Positions 1-5,702 of a DNA stretch of 6,938 nt are shown piece by piece. A program made the position numbers and the translations under genes. Location of the stretch: the NCBI GenBank assembly GCA_018882645.1, contig VERM01000076.1, positions 1 through 6,938 of the forward strand, read 5' to 3'. The notes under the pieces were generated by a model. The model saw only the letters and a list, made by a program, of their open reading frames with translations, was not told the origin of the DNA and made no database searches. The stretch is from Ferruginibacter sp. GTDB lineage: Bacteria; Bacteroidota; Bacteroidia; Chitinophagales; Chitinophagaceae. The stretch's first letter is position 1, and each line of letters begins with the position of its first letter.

Positions 1-2700
1 ACCATATACAATGAAGGGCAGCGCCGTTATATGGAAAGTTTTTCCGCCTATGCCCGACAGTTTATGGGAGATATGGAAAGGCCGGATGTTGATAAAATTA
101 CCGGACTTTCTCCCGTTATTTCCATTGAACAAAAAACTACCAATAAAAATCCACGGAGTACCGTTGGTACCATTACTGAGATTTATGATTTTCTCCGTTT
201 GTTATTTGCCAGAGCCGGAGAGGCATTCAGTTATAACACGGGCAAGAAGATGATGAAGTTCAGTGAAGAGGAAATTGTTTTATCAATTTTCAAAAAGTTT
301 AAAAATAAAAAAATAAGTCTGCTTGCACCATTGGTCAGAGGAAGAAAAGGGCACTACAGAGAGCTGTTTGAGGATATACGGAAAAAAGGTTTTCTGAAAG
401 TAAGGGTGGATGGCGAGTTGAAAGATCTTGCGCCCAAAATGCAGGTAGACAGGTATAAGATTCATGATATAGAATTGGTGGTAGACAGATTGGAGGTGAC
501 AGATGAGATGAAGCTTCGACTCGCCCAAAGTGTACAGAAGTCTCTACAACTGGGGAAAGATTTGATTTTTGTTTTGTTGAATGAAAAAGATTCGGTTGTT
601 CAATACAGCAAGCAACTTATGTGTATAGATACCGGCATCAGTTATGAAGAGCCTTCCCCTAACGCTTTTTCATTCAATTCTCCCTATGGGGCATGTCCGT
701 TCTGTAAGGGTTTGGGGACGGTTCATCACATTAATATGAATGCGGTCATACCTGATGATTCACTGAGCATCAACGAGGGAGGCATTGCGCCGATAGGGGA
801 GGAACGTGAGGCATTTGTTTTTAAACAGTTACAACAATTGGCGAGAAAAAATGGTATCAGTCTGGATAAGCCGGTAAAATCCTTGCCGCAAAAAAATATG
901 AATCTTTTGCTTTATGGTAGTGCTGAGCATATACCGAAAGATGAGGATGATACAGAGGAAGTTGAGCCCGGACGTTTTTACAAAACAGAATATGAAGGGG
1001 TAGTGAATATGATTAACAGGTGGTTTAATTCTCCCAACATTACGGAAGCCATGCGCGAATGGGTGGAGAAATATATGGCTTTGAAACCTTGCACCGCCTG
1101 CTCCGGGATGCGTTTGAAAAAAGAAAGTCTTTGGTTTAAAGTAGATGAAAAAAATATTGCTGAATTAAGCGATTTTAATCTCGATAAATTATTTCAATGG
1201 TTTAATGGGATTGAAAAAAGATTGAGTGAAAAACAAAATGCCATTGCCAAAGACGTATTGAAAGAAATCAGAGAAAGGTTGATTTTTTTGCTTGATGTAG
1301 GGCTTACTTATCTGACACTCAGCAGACCTTCTAAAAGCCTTAGTGGCGGTGAATATCAAAGGATAAGGCTGGCCACGCAGATAGGGTCTAAATTGCAGGG
1401 CATTACATATATTCTGGATGAACCCAGTATTGGATTGCATCAGCGTGATAATCAGCGGTTGATTGCTGCCTTGCAAAATCTGAGAGATTTGGGCAATACC
1501 GTGCTGGTGGTGGAACATGATAAAGACATCATGCTGGCTGCTGATTATCTGGTAGACATTGGACCTAAAGCCGGTATACATGGCGGAAGAATTGTATCGC
1601 AGGGTACGCCTGCAGAGGTATTGAAATCAAATTCAGAAACGGCGCAATATCTCAATGGGAAAAAATCAATACCTGTTCCTAAAGAAAGAAGATCCGGCAA
1701 CGGGAAGTTTATTGAACTGAAAGGGGCAAAAGGACACAACCTGAAGAGTGTAACTGCGAGATTCCCTTTAGGAAAATTGGTGCTCGTTACAGGTGTCAGC
1801 GGTAGTGGTAAATCAACCTTGATCAATGAAACTTTATATCCCATTTTAAGTCAGCATTGTTATCAATCCAAAACTGATCCTCTGGAATATCATTCAGTAA
1901 AGGGTTTGGAGCATATTGATAAAGTGATTGACATTGATCAAAGTCCGATAGGCAGAACGCCACGGAGCAATCCGGCAACTTATTGTGGATTTTTTACGGA
2001 TGTCCGAACATTATTTGCCGCTGTTCCCGAAGCCAAAATACGAGGGTATAATGCGGGAAGATTTTCTTTCAATGTGAAAAGCGGAAGGTGTGATGTCTGC
2101 GAGGGTGGCGGGATGCGCGTCATTGAGATGAACTTTCTTCCTGATGTGCAAGTGCATTGTGAGAAATGTAATGGGAAACGCTATAACAGAGAAACGCTCG
2201 AAATACGATACAAAGGGAAATCAATCAGCGATGTGCTGAATATGACGGTAGATGAAGCGGTAGAATTTTTTAATGCTGTACCTTATATCTATCGCAAGAT
2301 AAAAGTATTGCAGGAGGTAGGCTTGGGTTACATCACACTTGGACAGAGTGCGGTGACTTTGAGTGGTGGTGAGGCGCAGCGGGTGAAATTGGCGACAGAG
2401 TTATCGAAAAGAGATACCGGTAAAACATTCTACATATTGGATGAACCCACTACAGGACTGCATTTTCAGGATATCAGACTTTTGCTGGATGTGCTGAACA
2501 GGCTTGTTGACAGAGGCAATACAGTGCTGGTTATTGAACACAATCTCGACATGATTAAAGTGGCCGATCACATCATCGATATCGGTCCCGAGGGAGGCGA
2601 TGGCGGCGGCAGTGTATTGTTTGAAGGTACGCCGGAGGGGCTTGCGAAAATGAAGGATAGTTTTACGGGAAAATATTTGAAGGTTGAATTAGGCGTCTAA
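1..2700 (+). CDS. uvrA: UvrA, excinuclease ABC subunit A (5'-truncated by window edge)
   Basis: UvrA is the dimeric ABC-type ATPase that finds bulky DNA lesions and loads UvrB in cytoplasmic nucleotide excision repair. The frame is open from base 1, and the segment YNEGQRRYMESFSAYARQF matches the UvrA stretch just after the first Walker A, so the first ATG inside the window (31) is internal. Spacing against E. coli UvrA suggests about 45 N-terminal residues, including Walker A 1, lie outside; 899 codons are present, giving about 944 in total, close to the usual 940. Window-numbered landmarks: PRSTVGTITEIYD near 42-54; zinc module 1 at C208, C232, C235; C364/C367 at the second cysteine pair; signature LSGGEYQR 447-454; Walker B ILDEPSIGLH 471-480; second Walker A GVSGSGKS 598-605; intact zinc module C697, C700, C720, C723; signature LSGGEAQR 787-794; Walker B ILDEPTTGLH 812-821. 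Oddities are Thr211 where a fourth zinc cysteine is expected and Tyr in the first signature. TAA is followed directly by TAG. Identity is certain; UvrA1 versus a paralogue is not tested. Confidence 0.97.
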   Translation, partial: TIYNEGQRRYMESFSAYARQFMGDMERPDVDKITGLSPVISIEQKTTNKNPRSTVGTITEIYDFLRLLFARAGEAFSYNTGKKMMKFSEEEIVLSIFKKFKNKKISLLAPLVRGRKGHYRELFEDIRKKGFLKVRVDGELKDLAPKMQVDRYKIHDIELVVDRLEVTDEMKLRLAQSVQKSLQLGKDLIFVLLNEKDSVVQYSKQLMCIDTGISYEEPSPNAFSFNSPYGACPFCKGLGTVHHINMNAVIPDDSLSINEGGIAPIGEEREAFVFKQLQQLARKNGISLDKPVKSLPQKNMNLLLYGSAEHIPKDEDDTEEVEPGRFYKTEYEGVVNMINRWFNSPNITEAMREWVEKYMALKPCTACSGMRLKKESLWFKVDEKNIAELSDFNLDKLFQWFNGIEKRLSEKQNAIAKDVLKEIRERLIFLLDVGLTYLTLSRPSKSLSGGEYQRIRLATQIGSKLQGITYILDEPSIGLHQRDNQRLIAALQNLRDLGNTVLVVEHDKDIMLAADYLVDIGPKAGIHGGRIVSQGTPAEVLKSNSETAQYLNGKKSIPVPKERRSGNGKFIELKGAKGHNLKSVTARFPLGKLVLVTGVSGSGKSTLINETLYPILSQHCYQSKTDPLEYHSVKGLEHIDKVIDIDQSPIGRTPRSNPATYCGFFTDVRTLFAAVPEAKIRGYNAGRFSFNVKSGRCDVCEGGGMRVIEMNFLPDVQVHCEKCNGKRYNRETLEIRYKGKSISDVLNMTVDEAVEFFNAVPYIYRKIKVLQEVGLGYITLGQSAVTLSGGEAQRVKLATELSKRDTGKTFYILDEPTTGLHFQDIRLLLDVLNRLVDRGNTVLVIEHNLDMIKVADHIIDIGPEGGDGGGSVLFEGTPEGLAKMKDSFTGKYLKVELGV

Positions 2701-2768
2701 TAGTTTAAGGGTTATACAATCTCTCAAATCTTCAAATTTTTATAACAACCCATCAGCACATTGTCACA

Positions 2769-3686
2769 TCATCTGAAACCTCTCAAAAAATCGTCTATAA
2801 ACAATTTCTTTTTTCCTTCCTGTTGAAGTTCTGTTATGTAAATATAGCCATCACTGGTACTGAAGCGAAGAAATGTTTTATGGTCTGTTTCTATAGTTCC
2901 GGGTTCAATTCTGTGATTTGAAATTTCAATTTTTCCGGAAAAAACTTTTAATTTCTTTTCATTCAATTTTGTGTATGCGGCAGGGTAAGGGGAAAGGCCT
3001 CTGATAAGATTGTAAATTTCATGAGAGGGATGATTCCAATTGATTTCACATGTAGCCGAAAAAATTTTTGGAGCGTGTGAGACCATTCTCTCTTCCTGAG
3101 GTTTTTCCTGAATGGATCCTTCAGACAGGCCTATCAATGTTTTGAGCAGCACCTCGGCTCCGATTTCCTTCATCCTGTCATGCAAAGAACCCGCGTTTTC
3201 GTCATCTCCAATAGGAATTATTTCTGACAGTAAAATGTCGCCGGTATCTATTTCATGTTTGAGTTTGAAGGTGGTCACACCCGTATTTTTTTCTCCATTG
3301 ATGATAGCCCAGTTAATCGGTGCAGCCCCTCTGTATTGTGGCAGCAATGAGCCATGCAGATTAAGCGTACCCATTGGTGGCATATCCCATACCACTTCCG
3401 GTAACATTCTAAAAGCCACTACGATTTGAAGATCTGCATGTAATGATTTCAGTGTATCAACAAAAACAGGGTCTTTCAGTTTTTCCGGCTGTAAAACGGT
3501 CAGACCCTTTTCAGTAGCATATTGTTTTACGGCGCTTTGCTGTAGTTGCATGCCTCTGCCTGCAGGCTTATCCGGTGCAGTAACCACGGCTACTACGTTG
3601 CAACCTGCATCATATAGTTTCCTCAGGGATGCTACCGCAAATTCGGGCGTTCCCATGAAGATGATGCGTATGTTTTTGTAGTTCAT
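2769..3686 (-). CDS. fmt: Methionyl-tRNA formyltransferase
   Basis: Transfers the formyl group of 10-formyltetrahydrofolate to Met-tRNA(fMet) for translation initiation, in the cytoplasm. The 305-residue product compares with about 315 in E. coli. The N-terminal Rossmann-like formyltransferase domain opens with IRIIFMGTPEFAVASL (7-22). The folate-binding and catalytic part is LNLHGSLLPQYRGAAPINWA (108-127), with the conserved Asn109 and His111, then EIDTGD with Asp147 (counterparts of E. coli Asn106, His108 and Asp144). The C-terminal tRNA-binding domain begins around residue 203, with INWNHPSHEIYNLIRGLSPYPAAYT. The frame runs open a further 37 codons upstream to 3797, but that part is repeat-derived and unlike the family; the chosen ATG (3686-3684) puts the GTPEF motif at its normal distance. 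Its leader is A-rich (AACAAAAAA) with no Shine-Dalgarno. It follows the namZ-like gene on the same strand after 157 bp, and is convergent with uvrA across 68 bp. An own promoter or read-through are both possible. Confidence 0.96.
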   Translation of the reverse strand: MNYKNIRIIFMGTPEFAVASLRKLYDAGCNVVAVVTAPDKPAGRGMQLQQSAVKQYATEKGLTVLQPEKLKDPVFVDTLKSLHADLQIVVAFRMLPEVVWDMPPMGTLNLHGSLLPQYRGAAPINWAIINGEKNTGVTTFKLKHEIDTGDILLSEIIPIGDDENAGSLHDRMKEIGAEVLLKTLIGLSEGSIQEKPQEERMVSHAPKIFSATCEINWNHPSHEIYNLIRGLSPYPAAYTKLNEKKLKVFSGKIEISNHRIEPGTIETDHKTFLRFSTSDGYIYITELQQEGKKKLFIDDFLRGFR

Positions 3687-3800
3687 TTTTTTGTTTATAA
3701 TAGTTGAATATAGTTGAAGTTGGTTGAAGATAAATTTTTCAACAGTATTCAACCACGATATACATGGTTCAATAAAATATACTAACAACCTCTTCAACTT
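3687..3800. repeat. Phased GTTGAA / TTCAAC inverted-repeat array upstream of fmt
   Basis: The spacer directly upstream of fmt carries a dense hexamer array. GTTGAA begins at 3703, 3713 and 3723, exactly 10 bp apart, as three near-identical 10-mers (TAGTTGAATA, TAGTTGAAGT, TGGTTGAAGA). The reverse complement TTCAAC begins at 3738, 3748 and 3793, with a one-mismatch copy TTCAAT at 3768. Longer pairings are AGTTGAAG 3712-3719 with CTTCAACT 3792-3799 (8 bp) and GGTTGAA 3722-3728 with TTCAACC 3748-3754 (7 bp), which nest. GTTGAA 3723-3728 with TTCAAC 3738-3743 (9-nt loop) is a competing pairing. The array could be a protein-binding cluster, a folded fmt leader RNA, or a decaying repeat. The pattern is directly visible; its function is unknown. 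Confidence 0.7.
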
Positions 3801-3822
3801 TTTGAGCCTGATAAACCTTAGG

Positions 3823-3844
3823 ACCCACGGTTAAAACCGTGGGT
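3823..3844. repeat. GC-rich palindrome overlapping the stop codon of the NamZ-like gene
   Basis: ACCCACGGTT (3823-3832) is followed by AA and then its exact reverse complement AACCGTGGGT (3835-3844). A realistic fold has a 9-bp stem with a 4-nt loop, and a G-T wobble can extend it by one pair. The right arm ends on the first base of the minus-strand gene's stop codon (TAA, complement of 3844-3846), so the hairpin starts inside the stop codon in the mRNA. No T-run follows on either strand, so it does not look like a classical Rho-independent terminator. It may be a 3'-end stabilising or pausing hairpin, or one copy of a dispersed REP-like palindrome. Only one copy was seen in this window. Confidence 0.75.
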
Positions 3845-5064
3845 TAATCATATAACAAATATTTTCTTCTGATTGCATTATACTTTGTCAATTCCGGCTC
3901 CCAGCTTTTTCTAATGTCGGCTTCGCTGTATCCTTTTTTAATCTGATCCATCAGTATATCATTCCCCGCAAGTTTATTAAAGAAATTGTTTTTCAAAAAG
4001 AAACTGTCTTTTCCGGGAAACAATTTATAGGCATCCAGCAAATATTTAATCTGAATCTTACTATCCAATGATTGCAAAAGCTTTTCTGTAGGTGCCGATA
4101 AATTCCAGCCGTAACATTTCTGATGGAAACATTTGCTGGTCTTTGCTCCCTCATTGGGCTTCGGAACAAAAGGGAAAAGCGTGTCGGGTAAATCAGGATG
4201 TCCAAATATCTGAAAAGGATAGTCCGTGCCTCTGCCTTCACTCAAGACCGTTCCCTCAAAAAAACAGATGGAGGGGTAGAGGTAAACAGATTGCATCTGT
4301 TTTAAATTGGGAGACGGATTTACAGGCAGTTGGTATTTCTTTTGGTGAGAATAGTTTTTGCACGGAATAATTTTGATAAGAGATTTTCCTGTTGACTGAT
4401 AGCTTTTATTCGCATTATCTGAAAGCCATTTTTCTCCGCAGAGCATCAGCGCATATTCTCCTAACGTTAATCCATAAACGATTGGTACAGGCTGCATGCC
4501 CAGAAAGCTTCTGAATTTTTTATCCAGCACGGGACCGTCTACATAAAATCCGTTTGGGTTGGGTCGGTCAAGTATGATCAGAGGTTTATTGTTTTCCAAT
4601 GCTGCCTCAAGAAAATATTCCAATGATGAAACGAAGGTGTAAAAACGAACACCAACATCCTGGATGTCAAAAACGAGAATATCCAGATCTTTCAGGTCTT
4701 CGGCTGTTGGCTTTTTGTGATTGCCATACAGACTTATGATGGGGATCCCTGTTTTTCTGTCTATATCATTGTTTACGTGCTCTCCCGCGTCTGCTTTACC
4801 CCTGAAACCATGTTCCGGGCCAAATATTTTTTTGACATTGATTCCTTTGTGAAGGAGCGTGTCAACCAGGTGGCTGTCCTTTACCATGCTGGTTTGATTT
4901 GCAAAAACGCCTACTTTTTTATTTGAAAGCAGCGGCAAATAAAGATCCATTTGCTCCGCGGCAGTCTTTATGTCCAAATCAGCTTGATGTATTCTGCTTT
5001 GTGCACAGGATTGAAGTGCAATCAGGATGAATACAAACGGAATCAGTTTTCTTAAAACATTCAT
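3844..5064 (-). CDS. DUF1343 / NamZ-like exo-beta-N-acetylmuramidase lipoprotein
   Basis: The 406-residue product matches the DUF1343 family, whose characterised members (NamZ of Bacillus subtilis and Tannerella forsythia; family GH171) release MurNAc from non-reducing ends of peptidoglycan fragments. A lipoprotein signal is visible: basic start MNVLRK, hydrophobic stretch 8-17, lipobox LQSC with Cys20 as the lipidated residue. This predicts a membrane anchor and an envelope location. Family motifs are GPEHGFRGKADAGEHV (82-97), DIQDVGVRFYTF (133-144), DRPNPNG (166-172), NPSPNL (249-254) and FFEGTVLSEGRGTDYPFQIFGHP (268-290). The C-terminal tail SEADIRKSWEPELTKYNAIRRKYLLY (380-405) is also typical. 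The ATG at 5064 is the only start giving a complete signal peptide; its leader (CAACTTTGAGAA) has no clear Shine-Dalgarno. It precedes fmt on the same strand. MurNAc recycling is the likely role, but the exact substrate is inferred from the family and no dedicated salvage genes are beside it. Confidence 0.9.
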   Translation of the reverse strand: MNVLRKLIPFVFILIALQSCAQSRIHQADLDIKTAAEQMDLYLPLLSNKKVGVFANQTSMVKDSHLVDTLLHKGINVKKIFGPEHGFRGKADAGEHVNNDIDRKTGIPIISLYGNHKKPTAEDLKDLDILVFDIQDVGVRFYTFVSSLEYFLEAALENNKPLIILDRPNPNGFYVDGPVLDKKFRSFLGMQPVPIVYGLTLGEYALMLCGEKWLSDNANKSYQSTGKSLIKIIPCKNYSHQKKYQLPVNPSPNLKQMQSVYLYPSICFFEGTVLSEGRGTDYPFQIFGHPDLPDTLFPFVPKPNEGAKTSKCFHQKCYGWNLSAPTEKLLQSLDSKIQIKYLLDAYKLFPGKDSFFLKNNFFNKLAGNDILMDQIKKGYSEADIRKSWEPELTKYNAIRRKYLLYD

Positions 5065-5244
5065 TTCTCAAAGTTGAGTAAAGTTTTTTAATTCATCAGT
5101 TGAAAAATTATTTTTAATTTGCTGCATATTGTCAATCGTTTTGTTTCTTTTTCCTTTTAACATCAGTGAAAAGTATCGGAATGCTGCGCAATGCTGACCG
5201 GGTATTATGCCTGGCGGGAATGTAAACAATTTAAAATTTAAATC
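5065..5244. promoter_or_regulatory. Divergent spacer between the NamZ-like gene and the FKBP gene
   Basis: This 180-bp A/T-rich gap separates genes reading outward in both directions, so promoters for each should lie here or just inside. I found no confident match to the Bacteroidota sigma-ABfr pattern (TTTG near -33, TAnnTTTG near -7). TACTTTTC on the minus strand and TAATTTG on the plus strand are partial -7 look-alikes without a properly spaced partner. Visible structure includes CTCAA-AG-TTGAG at 5067-5078, a GTTGAA at 5099, a direct repeat ATGCTG at 5181 and 5191, and a tandem 7-mer ATTTAAA at 5229-5242 just before the FKBP start. The promoter role is inferred from gene orientation. Confidence 0.45.
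5068..5163 (-). CDS. Doubtful 31-codon leader ORF ahead of the NamZ-like gene
   Basis: An ATG at 5163 opens a 31-codon lysine- and asparagine-rich frame (start MLKGKRNK, end DELKNFTQL) whose TGA ends three bases before the NamZ-like start codon (TGA-GAA-ATG). The spacing would suit translational coupling or a leader peptide. Against it, the product is short, resembles nothing I recognise, has no ribosome-binding signal, and its composition is what A/T-rich spacer DNA yields by chance. The frame can be extended upstream to 5283, but that overlaps the FKBP gene and is unlikely. Listed only as a candidate. Confidence 0.15.
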   Translation of the reverse strand: MLKGKRNKTIDNMQQIKNNFSTDELKNFTQL

Positions 5245-5673
5245 ATGCAACAAGTAAAAAGTGGTGATCTGGTAAAAGTTCATTACACAGGAAAATTAAC
5301 AACAGGTGAGCAATTTGATTCATCCGCAGGAAGAGAGCCGCTGGAATTTACCGTAGGAGCCGGCCAAATGATAAAAGGATTTGATGCCGCATTGCCGGGT
5401 ATGAAATTAGGAGATAAAAAAACCATCAATATCCCTGCTGCAGATGCATACGGGGAAAGATCTGAAGAAGCTATCATTCAGTTTCCCAGAGAAAATGTGC
5501 CGGCAGACATGAAGCTGGAGCCAGGGATGCAGTTGACGTTGAGCAATCAGGCAGGACAACCCGTTCCTGTGGTTGTTGTTGAGGTGCAGGAGGAGATAGT
5601 CGTTTTGGATGCGAATCATTTTCTTGCAGGGAAAGAGCTGGTTTTTGATATTGAGCTGGTGGAGATCGCTTAA
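5245..5673 (+). CDS. SlyD-like FKBP-type peptidyl-prolyl cis-trans isomerase
   Basis: The 142-residue protein has no signal peptide, so it should be a cytoplasmic prolyl isomerase and chaperone catalysing cis-trans isomerisation of X-Pro bonds. The FKBP fold is split in the SlyD manner: N-terminal part 1-69 with VHYTG (12-16), FDSS (24-27), LEFTVGAGQMIKGFDAAL (33-50) and DAYGER (67-72); an insert-in-flap chaperone domain roughly 70-120; then DANHFLAGKELVFDIELVEI (122-141) closing the FKBP sheet. Likely pocket residues by comparison with human FKBP12 are Tyr14, Phe24, Asp25, Phe35, Ile43, Phe46, Tyr69 and probably Phe133. Unlike E. coli SlyD it ends without the His/Cys-rich metal-binding tail, so the nickel role of SlyD should not be assumed. 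The ATG follows an A/T-rich leader with no Shine-Dalgarno. It starts 180 bp from the divergent NamZ-like gene and ends 29 bp before pepT, suggesting a shared transcript. Confidence 0.93.
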   Translation: MQQVKSGDLVKVHYTGKLTTGEQFDSSAGREPLEFTVGAGQMIKGFDAALPGMKLGDKKTINIPAADAYGERSEEAIIQFPRENVPADMKLEPGMQLTLSNQAGQPVPVVVVEVQEEIVVLDANHFLAGKELVFDIELVEIA

Positions 5674-5702
5674 TTGAAAATTAAAAAATACATCTTTAAC
5701 AA

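Noticed and set aside
1189..1844. Antisense open frames of 99-130 codons within uvrA
   Set aside because: They lie wholly opposite a strongly conserved coding region, resemble no family, and are explained by the composition of the real gene.
2707..2751. Bidirectional terminator between uvrA and fmt (GGGTT 2709-2713 against AACCC 2747-2751)
   Set aside because: Only 5 contiguous pairs plus 3 more across a bulge, a 24-nt loop and no following T-run; too weak to call.
3687..3797. An N-terminal extension of Fmt by 37 residues, starting at the ATG at 3797
   Set aside because: The extension reads through the GTTGAA/TTCAAC array, resembles no Fmt, and would place the GTPEF motif 37 residues too far in; the ATG at 3686 fits the family.
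5105..5180. Bacteroidota-type promoters (TAATTTG on plus, TACTTTTC on minus)
   Set aside because: Each is an imperfect -7 match, and the nearest TTG lies only about 12-13 bases away, not the expected spacing near 20.
5164..5283. Extension of the small minus-strand frame to 71 codons, starting at 5283
   Set aside because: It overlaps the start of the FKBP gene on the opposite strand and its translation has no recognisable features.
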